Part shown: piece after piece, positions 45,046 to 56,970 of the stretch | Layout of the letters: the number at the start of each line of letters is the position of its first letter | Position numbering within the stretch: the stretch's first letter is position 1 | The notes under the pieces: generated by a model | Seen by the model: only the letters and a program-made list of their open reading frames with translations | Database searches by the model: none | Told to the model about the DNA's origin: nothing | Made by a program: the position numbers and the translations under genes | Origin: Acinonyx jubatus | Lineage: Eukaryota; Chordata; Mammalia; Carnivora; Felidae | Assembly (NCBI RefSeq): GCF_027475565.1 | Contig: NC_069385.1 | Location: 11,659,001 to 11,723,000, forward strand | DNA: 64,000 nt | Reading direction: 5' to 3'

Positions 45046-45322
45046 GTTACTCTAATTTCAGGGATTGGCATATCCCAGCATATGCAGTGGTTTCAAGTCC
45101 ATTGCAAGGGCTGGATTCCTTATGGTTCCTCTGCACTCCAGCTATAGTCCATTGGGCCCCAACCCTACATTTGTGGGCTCCCATCCTTGGGAAGCCTTGG
45201 ACAACCAGTTTTGTAGACTACTTTGGGAAAATCCTTTTAGATCTACAGGGGAAGGCATCTGTCCTCGTGTTCTCCCTCACTCTGGTGCAACTTTCATTGC
45301 ATTTGGTGGGTACTTTTTATAT

Positions 45323-45525
45323 ATTTTTAAATGTTTGTTTGTTTATTTAGAGCATGAGAAAGCTGGGGAGGGGCAGAGACAGAGGGAAAAAGAGAGAGAA
45401 TCCCAAGCAGGCTTTGCATTGTCAGCACAGAAGCCAACACAGCGTGTGATCCCACGAACTGTGACATCGCCACCTGAGCTGAAACCAAGAGGTGGACGCT
45501 TAACCGACTGAGCCGCAAAAGCGCC
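45323..45525 (-). mobile_element. Felid CanSINE, diverged
   Basis: 'cgactgagccgcaaaagcgccc' region ends it near 45525. 'atcccaagcaggctttgcat' and a GA-rich block identify the middle. The B box is decayed ('gtgtgatcccacgaact'). An old copy. Confidence 0.88.
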
Positions 45526-48220
45526 CTTGAGTATTTTTTAAAATATATATATTTTGGCTTGGGTCCTAGGTGATTCTGTTTTCATGGAAAACAGCATTTC
45601 TTTTGTGTCCCCGCCCCCTTCCCTTATTTTGGTTTATTTAGGGGGAAAGAAAGAGGCAGTATTATCGTTACTTTGTCATCTTATATAACTGCCTCCCCCT
45701 GACAGACTTTTAGGTGGAAAGTTGCATCTGGAAAATTTTTCAACACGATCAAGAAGATGGGCATTTTAGGATGACTATTTCCGTCGTGGCTTTTTATTCT
45801 CTTTGTATTACTTGGCTTAGATTTACAGAAAAATAGTCAAGGTTTTATTCCCAGAATACACATCATCTGACTGATTGGGCATGAAGAGACAATTCAGCAA
45901 CATACCCCCGGCAGAGGACGCCATCCTGAAATCGTGTTCTCACTGTTGGATAGCCTTTGGTCCACAAAAATCTATGAGTGATTCCAGAAACCCTACAAAT
46001 GTGCTGTAAAGTGACCAGCTTTCTTGTTTTCTAAAAACAAAAACAAAACCCAGTCCTCTTAATTGAAAAGTCAGAGGGTCAAAAACTCAATTTTCAAGAA
46101 GTTAAACAATATTTGGCTGTGTAGCAAAGCAGAATACTTGAACGTGGTCCTTGGTGACAGATCCTATGGGTCCCCAGAAGTGTGTCAGCAGAGGAAAGAT
46201 GAGATGACAACAAAGGGCACAGTTTGCATTGAGCACCTTTTAACCCTTTCCCCCTTCTGTCAATGAGTAGTTATTAACAGGTAAGAGTTGAGAGGCTACA
46301 ATTACTAATTGAGAGGCTTTGAAATAATCCACCCATTTTGAAGGTGCAGTGTAGGGAGGTATTTCAGAGTAGCTCTACTTAGGATGAATCATGAATCATT
46401 CAAGGTACAGCGAACGTAGAGCAATTGTTTCCAATTACCCACTAGATCCTGGAGTCACTGTCTGCCATGTTGGACTTATTAAGTGTTAACATCTTTCCCC
46501 AGAACAGCCTGTTCAGGTTTTGATTTTGTTTTGTTTTGTTTGTTTTGTTTTGGGCACCCTTGTCAGTCTAATTTTGAATTCTGCTGTGTCTTGTTTAAAC
46601 TGACCTGGCTAAAACTGATCTTGGCGCTTAGAATCAAGGGGGACGGTGCTTTTGCTACCCATAAAGGCTTCCCTGTAACATCTCGTATTCACTTTGAGGG
46701 ATTTGGGGAAGATTATTGGAAGTGATTTCCAGCACAGTGTCACTTTTCCTTATCTAAGCTGAATTTCTTTCCTCGGCCATCTCTGTGACTTATTTCTGCC
46801 ACCCTCACAATTTTTCCTAGCCTTGACAGACTGTGTAATTATTTTTTATCAGCACATTTTACACTTCCATGTTGTTAATAAATATATGGAAGAAAATTAG
46901 CACCAGAGGATTAACTGTAATCAGATTCTTAAGGCAATAACTATTAACTTTGTCTGAGGCTGAGGAATGACCATTGATTTCTCTTCTTTAGTTTCCCTCT
47001 CTTAACCAGCTCTAAAAATCCATAATGGGATTTTATATTTTGCCTTAAGTACTTACCAAGTTAACCCAAAAAGTCACTAAAGTTTTTTGGAAGCCCAAAT
47101 GGATTTTGTGCACTCATTTTTCCCTTATCTACCTTATTTTAAAAGATGCCTTTAGGAAATTCTCTAACCTAAACCGCCACGATCTCCTTAATACGGAGAT
47201 AGGTATGTCTTCATTGTAGAGAACCTATTTTTTGCAAGACATTATAGCATCACAGTTATTAGCCCTACATTCCTAGCCCATCTCTGGTTGCTGAAGAAGC
47301 CCAGGCAGAGGGAGGGAAAGACTACCTTGTCATAGGTTTGCAAGATGGTAGCTGATGTATTTCTATACCCTGAGCTAAAGACGCAGAAGAGTGGATTAAT
47401 ATACATCACAGTTTCCTCAAAGATACTTAGAGATAAACCCAGCCCAGGGCCTTTAGAAAGTTGGATTTACTGTACGTTAAAAAAGGGTTTCTGGAAAAAT
47501 CCTGTCTACGTAATTTTAAATTATGCAGCCTCATGTCTGTATTTCTGTAATCTTTGTCACTTTTTATGTCAAGGCATCCCAAACATGGGTCTCTGGGTTT
47601 AGAAAAGGAAGTATGTAGTCTGGAAACAATCTTGGCATGGCTTTATAACTAGTAACATCTCTTTCTAGGCACCCAAATGAATTTGAATTGGAACCAAAAG
47701 ACATTTCCAGTGAGAGATCAACACAGGGACAGATACAAATGTGTGGCTTGCTGATCTTGGTAAACAGCAGGGAACGGGAAAATTGGTTTAGATGAAATAA
47801 GCAACCCTTAGACCTTCTCTCAAGGCGTTCCCTTGAATCCTGCTTCTCCCTGGTTTCTGAAAGAATTGGACAATAGGCATTTCCCGCACCTCTTATTTAG
47901 GGGCATGCCAAGAAAACCCAACCATTCTGATTCCCATTTTCTCCGACCCACAGAGCCTCAAGCATTCCTGATAGAAGCAGTTCCCTGTCATTTGTCAGCT
48001 CTGTGAGACGGCCCTGAATTCTTAACCCCGGTTTTACTACAGAACATGACAGAGCTGATACGCTCCCCTCTTCACAGAACCTAAAGGCTTAGGAGAGGTC
48101 TGTCACGTAACTGTGCAAGACTTTTCTCTAGCAGGTGGAACAGCAATACAACTGAAGCGGTGCTCTTGTTCACCCAACCATCTTTATTCCCTTGGATCTA
48201 TGGAAACCTCTTTATAAAAT
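45526..48220. other. Long repeat-poor block, possible conserved non-coding DNA
   Basis: No mobile element recognised across 2.7 kb except TG-type homopolymer runs (46520-46550). Stretches such as 46270-46450 and 46830-47100 are AT-rich with TAATTA-like cores and look like conserved non-coding DNA. This cannot be confirmed from one genome. Open frames are under 90 codons. Confidence 0.35.
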
Positions 48221-48224
48221 TGCT

Positions 48225-48390
48225 CTGTGGATCCTCATGGCTTCTCTGAGGTCAGAATATGAGAACCATTACTTTTACCTTATTCAGGGAATACAGCAGG
48301 TTTAGGAAGATGGAGGAATTTATTCTGCAAGCCACTGCAGAAATGCAGTGAGGAGTAGAACCGTGTCTTCTGAGCCGAGTTACAGTAATC
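48225..48390 (-). mobile_element. MIR-like fragment
   Basis: 'ttacttttaccttattcagg' (48270) with 'gaggagtagaaccgtgtctt' (48350) resembles the MIR core and tRNA-like end in reverse. Diverged. Confidence 0.4.
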
Positions 48391-48534
48391 TGTCCCACGG
48401 GTCTTCCTGGATTTCCTTCAAAAGCTGTCTGTTGTGAATGTGCCTCTGTTCTGTAACAGTTCTAGAACTGGAATAATTCTAGAATCCATTGCAGTGCATA
48501 GAGGGTTCAGATAGATGACGGAAAGACTAATGGA

Positions 48535-48905
48535 GATTGCTATTGAACGTTTGTGCTCCCCTCCCAATCCGCAGGGCGAAGCTTTAATCCCCAGTGGGTT
48601 GGCATTTGGAGGGGGAGACTTTGGGAGGTTGTTAGAAACCCTCTGAGATTAGTACCCTTATAAGGGGATTAAGGGACTGGAGTGTTTTTTTTTTTTTTTT
48701 CTCTCTGCCATGTGAGAATACAATAGGAAGGCAGCTCTCTGCAAACCAGGAAGGGGGGGGGGTCTCACCAGACACCCAGTCTCCCAGTGCCTTGAGCTTG
48801 GACTTCCTGGCCTCTGGCACTCTGAGAACTGAATGTTTGCTGCCTAAGCCACCAACACCATGGTACAGGATTTGTGTTATAGAAGCCTAAGCTGACGAAG
48901 ACAGA
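48535..48905 (+). mobile_element. LTR-like dispersed repeat (MaLR-like), copy 3
   Basis: 'attgaacgtttgtgctcccc' (48542), 'gctttaatccccagtgggtt' (48581), 'gagattagtacccttataag' (48645), 'ctgccatgtgagaatacaat' (48706), 'gtctcaccagacacccagtc' (48763), 'gagcttggacttcctggcct' (48793) and 'gcctaagccaccaacaccat' (48842) are in the standard order. A T16 run and a G9 run have expanded within it. Confidence 0.7.
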
Positions 48906-49079
48906 GATCTTCAGTAAAATCTATACAAATCTTATTTCTGGAAAAGTGGGTGGTGCGTCTTTAGCATCTACTTTATTTCTTTTGTGCACAATTTTCACCA
49001 AAAAGATTTTTTTTTACAAGTTCTTGTCTGAGCCTTAGCCAGTCAGTGCTCCCTTATGACTATATTATGGGTTGTGTAT
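48906..49079. other. Unassigned DNA
   Basis: Nothing recognised. Confidence 0.4.
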
Positions 49080-49180
49080 ATTCATTTTTATAATCAGATA
49101 TGTTCTTAGGGACTCGGGGATACATATCAGAGAGAAATAACCATTCCTGTCTTGGCTTCAAGATCACTAAATAGGGAGAT
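49080..49180 (-). mobile_element. L2 LINE 3' end fragment
   Basis: 'cttagggactcggggatac' (49106) then 'aaccattcctgtcttggctt' (49139) matches L2 antisense 'ctaggcactggggatac...ccctgccctcaaggag'. Confidence 0.55.
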
Positions 49181-50800
49181 TGCTCTCTCTCCCCTCTCGT
49201 CTCACTCTCGCTCTGTCTCTAATTATGCAACTAATGGACATCAATCCACTATATATAGTTAATAAGCACATTAACTCACTCAAATTATGACTAATCCTGC
49301 AAAGCACCCGCCCTCTGTTACGATAGTTTTGTTAGATAAGATTAGAACTTTGACAAATGCAGATGATTTCTGGCATATAGTTGACAATAAATATTTGTTG
49401 CCTCAATAAAAAAGACATTCATTTTAGATTGCCTAGTAAGCATATGTGGAATTTTCTGATCTCCTCTGCTTATTCTCTATACTTCCTCATTCCGAAAATA
49501 TATGAGATAGACCAGTGGAAGTGTGATTTTTCGATGTATGTTGATAACAGTAAAGGGCTACTATTTAGTGAATGCTGTTTCAAAGACACTAAAATTAATG
49601 TAGAGAACTTTACATTATTACATTGGCTTTACAAATTGCTAAGTTTATACTATTATTTACATTTTAAATATGAGGAATATGGTTGGAAACTGCTTGAGGA
49701 ATTACAGAGAAGACGTCACAGGAACGAGAGCCAAGCCTGGGTTGGTTTCCGTCCAGAGTCTGAGCTCTTCTCATTTTGCTGTTCTGTCTCCATTTGTCAA
49801 ATCCCAACACCTCAGGTGTGTGTTCGTGTTGACAATAATGGTGGAAAAGGGGGAGAGTGAAAGAGAAGAAAGAATAGCTTTTCCTGACTCTATGGTTTTC
49901 CCATGACATGGCCCATGATGACAGGAGACACATCAAGTGCCCTGTGTCCTTATTTACATTACACCCCCAAGCACTTGGCAGATGGACTTCTTTCATGTTT
50001 GTTACTGTGCTTCGTGAACGTATCCTAGGGAACCTTATCTCGAACGATGGTCTGAATACATGTAACGGATGACACCCATCTAGTTTTAAGTCTCCTACTT
50101 GCCTGTCATATGGTACTTTTGCTCATGCATTTGTGTGTGGTTTTATACATTTACATTTAGAAAGTTTTTGTCTGATGGTTTTTCTCTCCCTGTGGTTATA
50201 GCAAGATCTGTCATGTCATGTCTTTCTGAGCCATTGGTGATTTATTATGTCTGTATTGTTTGGAATTTTCTAAAACTGTTCAGACAACCTTACTAGGGTT
50301 GCAGTGCGAGCGCTGCCTCTTATGTTTTCGCTGTCACTCTTTCTCTCCAGGGGGAGGCACAGAGTTGGGTGTGTGACAGGATGAGGGAGGGGGAGGTGCA
50401 CTTCGTCTCTGTAAAGTTTCAGCTCATAAGGAAGGAGGACTGCTTTAATTAATGTGTCTCCTAGGAAATCTGAGCTAGAGTGGGACAAGCTCATCACAAT
50501 CAGAGATGTCCCCTACCTAATTAGTGAAATATGAAAGCAGAATTGCTTAAGTCAACCAATCTCACGTTCATAATCAAATGTGCACCCCGAATTTGCATGC
50601 GTTCTGACCCAGCCTCTCTACTCTTAATTTATTCCAGGGTCTGGGTGAAAATTCCTTCAAAACCAGTTGTCCTCCTCAAGAAATATGCAAGGAGATCGGG
50701 TGCCACCTTGGTTAGCTGAGCAGCTTTGTGTTATCATGGGTGTCATCTTTTTCCCCAGCATCATTCCAAGATGCTTTTTATCAAAGTTCATTTGTTCATT
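49181..50800. other. Unassigned DNA
   Basis: A CT-rich patch lies at 49183-49220. A 159-codon plus-strand open frame (49381-49860) is the longest non-repeat frame in this part, but its translation is mixed and has no domain I recognise. No repeat recognised. Confidence 0.4.
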
Positions 50801-51003
50801 TTCTTTTTTAAATGTTTATTTAGTTTTGAGAAAGACAATGTGAGCAGGGGAGGGGCAGAGAGAGAGGGAGACACAGAATCCGAAGTAGGCTCCAGGCTCT
50901 GAGCTGTCAGCCCGCAGCCTGACATGAGGCTTGAACTCACAAACTATGAGCCAAAGTCAGGAGGTCAATACCTGAGCCGAAGTCAGAAGCTCAACCGACT
51001 GAA
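50801..51003 (-). mobile_element. Felid CanSINE, head lost
   Basis: Reverse copy with tail, GA block and 'aggctccaggctctgagctg'. After the B box there is an extra ~20-bp piece ('ccaaagtcaggaggtcaata') resembling the adjacent 'gccgaagtcag'. The final head ('gccacccaggcgcccc') is missing after 'accgactga'. Confidence 0.92.
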
Positions 51004-51454
51004 CTTTGGTCTTTAAGGCAAAAGCTGGGCCTCACAGATTTAATAAATCGTGTTTAACATACAAATATGACATAAGAAAATGTGAGTAATTCTTGTCCTG
51101 AATTTTTTTTTTTTTTACTTTTTGACAGCGTTTATTAAATGGCTTTCATTCACAATAGAAATATATAGTTTTGAGTAAAGCCTTCGTATTTTCCGCATGT
51201 TTACTCACTGAGCAATTTTTGTTAGAAAGGCAGATATCTCATGATAGTATTGTCCTGAGAGATTTTGAAGGAAATGGCTTTCTTCCATGTCATACAGCTG
51301 CTCAAAATATGTCAAATTGCAATCTGACATTTCCCTTTGTGGTTCTAGAGGCAAGAAAAAAATGTGCTACAGAAACAAAATTTGGATATGTAATTTTGTG
51401 TAATAATTTATGGAGTCTACATTTGAGTCTCACGTAGAGTCAAATTTGATCTTC
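51004..51454. other. Unassigned DNA
   Basis: T-run at 51103-51116. An 88-codon plus-strand frame (51171-51437) without support. Confidence 0.4.
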
Positions 51455-51735
51455 TTTATCCAATAGCTATTTATTAAGCATGCTTTATGCTAGGTGCTAC
51501 TCTAGGTGCCTGTAATTCAAGTGGGAGTAGAAGCAAAATCTCTGTTCTCCAAAATCTCATTTACATTCTAATTGGGATGGAGGACCCCAGACAATGAATC
51601 AAGAAAGTGTGTCCTCTATCAGGTGGTAGTATGTAGGAGTCAAAACAAAGCAGAATAAGAGGCCTGGGGAACGCTGGCGGTTGCTATTGTAGACGAGTGA
51701 TCAGGGATACTTGAGAAGACACCTAGGAAACAGAT
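51455..51735 (-). mobile_element. L2 LINE 3' part
   Basis: 'atagctatttattaagcatg' (51463), 'tatgctaggtgctactctag' (51486) and 'ttacattctaattgggatgg' (51561) match L2 antisense in order. The similarity fades after about 51730. Confidence 0.75.
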
Positions 51736-52140
51736 GGGGGCCATTCTTAACTTATAGCCACTCAGTTTACAAATTAGAGGCCCATGTGTTCAGCAGCTCC
51801 TACCACCAAAAGTGGCCCCTGTCTCCTTTCTTACCAAAAGGCTAACCAAATCTCTCACCCTGGTGCCTTCCTAGCTCCTGAAGGCTAAGGTCATCTTCCT
51901 ATACTTGAAATCGAGGCTGTTTCTGGGCATCTATTCCCTGTCTATCCAAATCTACATCTTTTACCAGATTCTGATGGATTTGCAACTCAGGACTTTGGCC
52001 CTAGGAGATAGCAGAGTTCAGGTAAAACGTTGTTCACCACTCGGTCAGAGAGAGTAAAAATCTCTGCTAAATTTCTGCTTCTCTTGGAGTCACTTATTCC
52101 CTGTAGCTTTATGTCGGTTTCATGTAGTTTTTGGCAAATG
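51736..52140. other. Unassigned DNA
   Basis: Nothing recognised. Confidence 0.4.
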
Positions 52141-52149
52141 ACTTAATTA

Positions 52150-54110
52150 ATCACACAACTACAAACTCTTCTCGATGTTTCAGGGAATCTATCTGTTCAA
52201 TTGTTTATCTTAGAGTTTTCCAAAGTGGACTGATGGTTCTCTGGGCCTGATGTACGGCTGTCCTCTTGAGTCTTCCTTGGATCTTCATCCGGGAAGTTCC
52301 TTGTTGCCTCTCCGTTGTTCACGGAACCCTGTGTTTTCCTCTTTTGGTTTATTTCTTGTTTTGGTGAAGCACAACTTCTAGGAGCTTGCTAAGATCCTAT
52401 GAATGAATGTGTTCTTATCGTATGAAAATATCTTTATGCTGCACTCACACTTGATATGTGGATGAATTAGAGTTCTGGATTAGAAATAATTTCTACAGAA
52501 ACTTGAAAGAATTTTTTCATTGTTTCAGCTTCCAGTGGTGCTCTTGAGTTGTCAATTATTTTTCATAGCCCTGGTCTTTTTATAGGTGGCCTATTTTTTT
52601 TTCTGGAAATTTCTAGCATCGTTTCGTTTTTTCCCAGTGTGTATTTCCAAGTGATTTCAAAATTATAGGAACTGGTGAGGATATTTTTATTTAGCGAGCT
52701 GGACACTTGATGGTATTTCTCAAGGTAGGAACTAATATCTAAGACGTTTTACTGTAACTCCCATCTTTTTTTTTTCTCTGCCATTTCTTTCTGAAATTCC
52801 CAATGTTTGGATATTGGACACTCTGGGTTGATCTTCTAATTTTATACCCTTTCATGTTGGCCATCTCTGAGTTATTTTTTTCCATTTTTTGGGAGACTTT
52901 CTAGGCTTATTTGTCATACCTTCTATTGATATATTCTCTAAATTCCTGCCATTGTAATTCAATTTCTAAGGCTTCTTTCTTATTCACTGAATATTGTTTT
53001 TATAGTTTGCTGCTCTTATTTCATTGATTAATGTGTCCTTTTATCTCACTGAAAATATTTTTGGAAATAGTTTTCTCCGCTGCTGTTTGCATTAATTGTG
53101 CCTATTTATGCCAAATCCCTTTTATCTTGTTTGTTTTTGTCTCTCTTTGTCTTTCTTTCATTTTGTAGCTTCCTTCAAGTAGCTGTTGATTCCTGTTTGT
53201 ACATTTGTATATAAACACAGGGCACTGAAAAAAATGTGATTGCTGATGAGTGGCTGTCACTCTAGGGAAATGGAACCAAAACCCAGCCTTTCCACTCGCA
53301 GTAACCCGGATGTTAATTTCTGACTCTTTTCAGAGCTTATCAGGTCCTTCAAACAGGAATCGTTCATCTTCTATCCGCAGAATATAAGCTTCTCTACTAC
53401 TACTCGGGGAGCTACGTGTGGAAGGGATTGGGACCCTCACGGGTCCAGCCTTCTGTAAGACTACCTTTTCCAGGTCCTCTGCCAGGGTGGAGGGATAATG
53501 GGCTGCCTGTAGAACTTCATGTTAAATAGAGTTCCTTTAGTACACTGTAGGCTAAGCTCCATCATATCCTTGTATACAATGTTCCTGGTTAGACAGCAGA
53601 TACTGACTGATCTAATACCCATTTCTGTGACCTGCTTTTTCCTCCTGAAGCTCTTAGAATGGTCTGTCCATATCTGGTGTTCTGATGACAATGTGTGTGA
53701 CTATAGTGATCCTCATTACGTTGGAGCTTCTCGTGGGTCTTTTCTTCCTGGCCATTCATGTCTTTCCACGGCTCTGAGAAATCTTTATTATGTCATTTCT
53801 TTCGTCTCCCCCTTTTTGCTTTCTCTGTTCTCTTTCTGAAATTCCTCTTAGTCAGATATTTTTATCTCCTGAAGTGATCAACTCTATCATTTCCCTTTAC
53901 CTCTTATTTCTTTATTTCTCTTTTACTTTCCTTCGGTGCGAGAATGAGATTCTTTGTTTCATCAAACTAGTTTTCCTGCCGAGAAAACTGTCTTTCTTGT
54001 TTTCCTACCATATTTGCTTCTGTTTCTTTTTAATGCTATCCTATGCTTGTTTTGCAAATTAATGCCTTCCTAATTTCACTGAGGCTAGGAATGAGAGGCC
54101 ATCATTCCTT
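52150..54110 (-). mobile_element. Probable old LINE-1-type sequence, antisense
   Basis: T-rich on the plus strand with phrases I associate with the antisense of old L1 upstream regions: 'tcttatttcattgattaatg' (53010), 'tctatccgcagaatataagc' (53371), 'gttcctggttagacagcaga' (53580), 'tctggtgttctgatgacaat' (53674) and 'ttctcgtgggtcttttcttc' (53727). About 2 kb, frame broken. Family and extent are inferred and it could be another repeat class. Confidence 0.4.
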
Positions 54111-54128
54111 TAAAGTCCCCTCATGTTA

Positions 54129-54361
54129 GGGGCGCCTGGGTGGCTCAGTCGGTTGAGCGTCCGACTTCGGCTCAGGTCATGATCTCACAGTCCGTGAGTT
54201 CGAGCCCCGCGTCGGGCTCTGTGATGACAGCTCAGAGCCTGGAGCCTGTTTCAGATTCTGTGTCTCCCTCTTGCTCTGCCCCTCCCCTGTTCATGCTCTG
54301 TCTCTCTCTGTCTCAAAAATAAAATAAACATTAAAAAAATTAAAAAAAATAAAAATAAAAA
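54129..54361 (+). mobile_element. Young felid CanSINE
   Basis: Near-consensus head 'ggggcgcctgggtggctcag', B box 'gagttcgagccccgcgtcgg' with intact CpGs, and a long AAAT-type tail. Duplication 'taaagtccc-c/t-tcatgtta' at 54111-54128 and 54362-54379 (17 of 18). Confidence 0.97.
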
Positions 54362-54379
54362 TAAAGTCCCTTCATGTTA

Positions 54380-56760
54380 TGTTCCATGTCGCTTATCTTG
54401 TCTTTCTTCTTCCAGTCTTGTTCCCGCCTCAAGTTTCCTGTTCGTGCAATTCAATTGAGCAAGTGTGATGTTTACCACAATCCTTATGTTGTTTGTGGAC
54501 CGGTAGCTGTCGATGAATCAGGGAAGTGACAATTAAGCTTTGAGACCTCTGAAGTCAGGTTGGATTTTGCTTTGAAAGCAACACCCATGCCTTTCCTTCT
54601 TTTTGTTTAGTGAGGAGTCGTCATTTTACAAAGAGATGATGGCTGTCAGACATTCTACTGGCCAGGACAGTAGTGAGCGAGAAGATGATTCGTTGTTGTG
54701 TATCCTGACTCTTAATGCATCTTCCTGTGCTCAAGCTTCATCTTTGGTCCCAACTTCTGTTCCTGGTGTTTAGGATGGTTTGGAACCGAGACTCTCCAGG
54801 GTTTTGCAAGGAAGCTCTCTCTGCTGTTCTAGCTACTTCTACTTTTCTTATTTTTCCATGATTTTACTTATGCTAAAGTGATTGGTATACTTTTTTTTTT
54901 AAAAAAAACATCATACATTCCCATTACCTTGATACTAATTCTTATTGAATTCTTTTGAATTTAAGTTACCATATAACTTATAAAAATATTTCCTATTAAT
55001 GATGCTTATACAAATTTGGTGAATTTCTTTTCTTTCTTTTTTTTTCCTATTTCCTTTCATTAGCCAACATTTCTAATGCCATAATGACTAATATGGTACA
55101 GTGGACACCTTTTCTTATTTCTGATTTAAATATAACATTATTAGGGCCTCGCTAATAAGCCTGATGCTGGTTTCAAGTAAGTATTGTTGATCTAGCTAGC
55201 ATCTACGTTGTAGTTATTTTGATTCCTAATGATAACATTTTCTAGGGAAAAATTATTATTGATTTAGTTATAGAGTCAGGAGGGAAAAAACAGCTTCAAC
55301 TGAATTCTAGAAGCCTATGTTAACTCCAATGGGAGATCTAGGGAAGGAGAAGGAAAGGAAACACTCATAGTGAAGGACCACTTGGCAGGTATCAATGGGG
55401 AGACGGGCCTCTGGTAGAGATATGCCGACTTGTTGATTCATCTATGGAATTCAACCGTTCACTGATCTCCTGGGGCTGACAAGCATAACTTGAAAATTAG
55501 GACACCATGTTTTGATCACCTACAGACTAAATAAGGAACTGAGATCAGTTGCTTGAAAGAAATATGACTACAGGGCTTGCGTTTGATCAGCAATCTTCAA
55601 ATTTTCAGGTGAATGCAAGTTATCTGTATAAAGTTCCGTGTTTGTTCTCCGTAAAGTTTTTCTCAGAGAGTGACAATATTCTTTAAACCAAGATGATCAG
55701 ACCTTGGTTTGTTAGTCGTTTAACCCCTAATTATCCTGAGAAGTCGGTTGCTTCAAGGGGGTTCTGGGGTTTCTTTCCTGGAGACCTGGACATTTTCAGG
55801 CACCGAGAGATGTGATGCAGGTCAAACAGGGACCTCTGTTCAGTCCCAGTTACATTTTGGCATTTCCAGGCAGAGATATTGGATACCCAGGGTGAATAAC
55901 CAAATATACTTCTTTTCCTCTTTTCTCAGGCCTTCTTGTATTCTTGCTTGGTTTCCTGTGACGACACTTTATTTCTTCTGTTGTCATAGCCATGCGACAG
56001 TCTATGACAGCCCTTCATTCTCTAAGTCATGCTTATGCTGGATCTAACCTAGAAATGGGAAGCCAGTTGGGATGCTAAAATAAATCATGCCAAGATATTA
56101 TAGAAAACGTTTAGTCTTCTGGGCCCTGGTGAAATTGGTTTGATCTGGCTTAACCAAAAAAAGTGGTATTTACCACATTCTGGAAATGGTCCAGAACTGA
56201 GATTAGTTTCAGCCTGGGGAAAGAGGGAAGAAAATGAAACAAAACACACTCTTCCAAGCTGAGTCGCAAACAGAGCCCAAGACCTAGCTGGACTTGAGCT
56301 TGGCTGGGGACACGTCCTCTCTGAGACCCTGATTTTGCCACAGCAATACAACCCTCCTGGATTATCTCTCTGGATTCTTTCCCCACGTGCTCACATACTA
56401 GGGGCATTAAATTTTCAGGGATTTCCGTGTGAACCGTCACGCCGGCGTCAGGATCCGTTCACCTTTTTGGATTTCCCAAAATGACACGTGCAGGCAGGGT
56501 GGGGGGGGGGTGCGAAGTCTCCTGGGAATCATCAGGGGCCCAGGCCATCACCACACTGGTTTTGCTTGGCGAAGCAGCAGGTGAGAAGATGGAAGTAGTG
56601 AGTTCTCTGCATGCAGCCTCCGCCTGTCCCCTGCCCTACACAGAGACACGAAAGCCAACATTGACTCCGCACGTCATTGGATTTCTCTCCCCCTTATCGC
56701 TTTCCTCGGGGGGACAAAATGCTGATGCAGTTGAGATCTCGAAATAAGTGATTTATAACT
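54380..56760. other. Mostly unassigned DNA
   Basis: 54990-55200 may hold an antisense LINE-1 trace ('gccataatgactaatatggt'), too weak to call. Elsewhere no repeat or exon recognised. A G10 run lies at about 56501-56510. Confidence 0.4.
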
Positions 56761-56970
56761 AAAATGGCCCTCTGCAGTGAAAGGTCTATGAGAGACGGGG
56801 AGAATTTATTTGCTGAGTTACTATGCAAATTTCACAATTAAATCTTAACTCAGCTCCTTGGGGAATATCACGGATTACTGAAGGAAAGGGGCTTTGACGC
56901 GATTTTTAAAAAGGAAAGAGAGCAAAGAAATAGCGGCCTATCGCACCGTTTCTCAGCTCTCCCCCTCCAT
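56761..56970. promoter_or_regulatory. Candidate regulatory block with POU octamer
   Basis: An AT-rich single-copy stretch contains ATGCAAAT (56823-56830), the octamer bound by POU/Oct factors, plus TAAT-type cores. The motif alone occurs often by chance. Confidence 0.2.

Noticed and set aside
45065..45511. 148-codon open frame
   Set aside because: Its second half is an antisense SINE; no gene evidence.
49381..49860. 159-codon open frame
   Set aside because: No start context, splice signals or domains; composition is mixed and not protein-like throughout.
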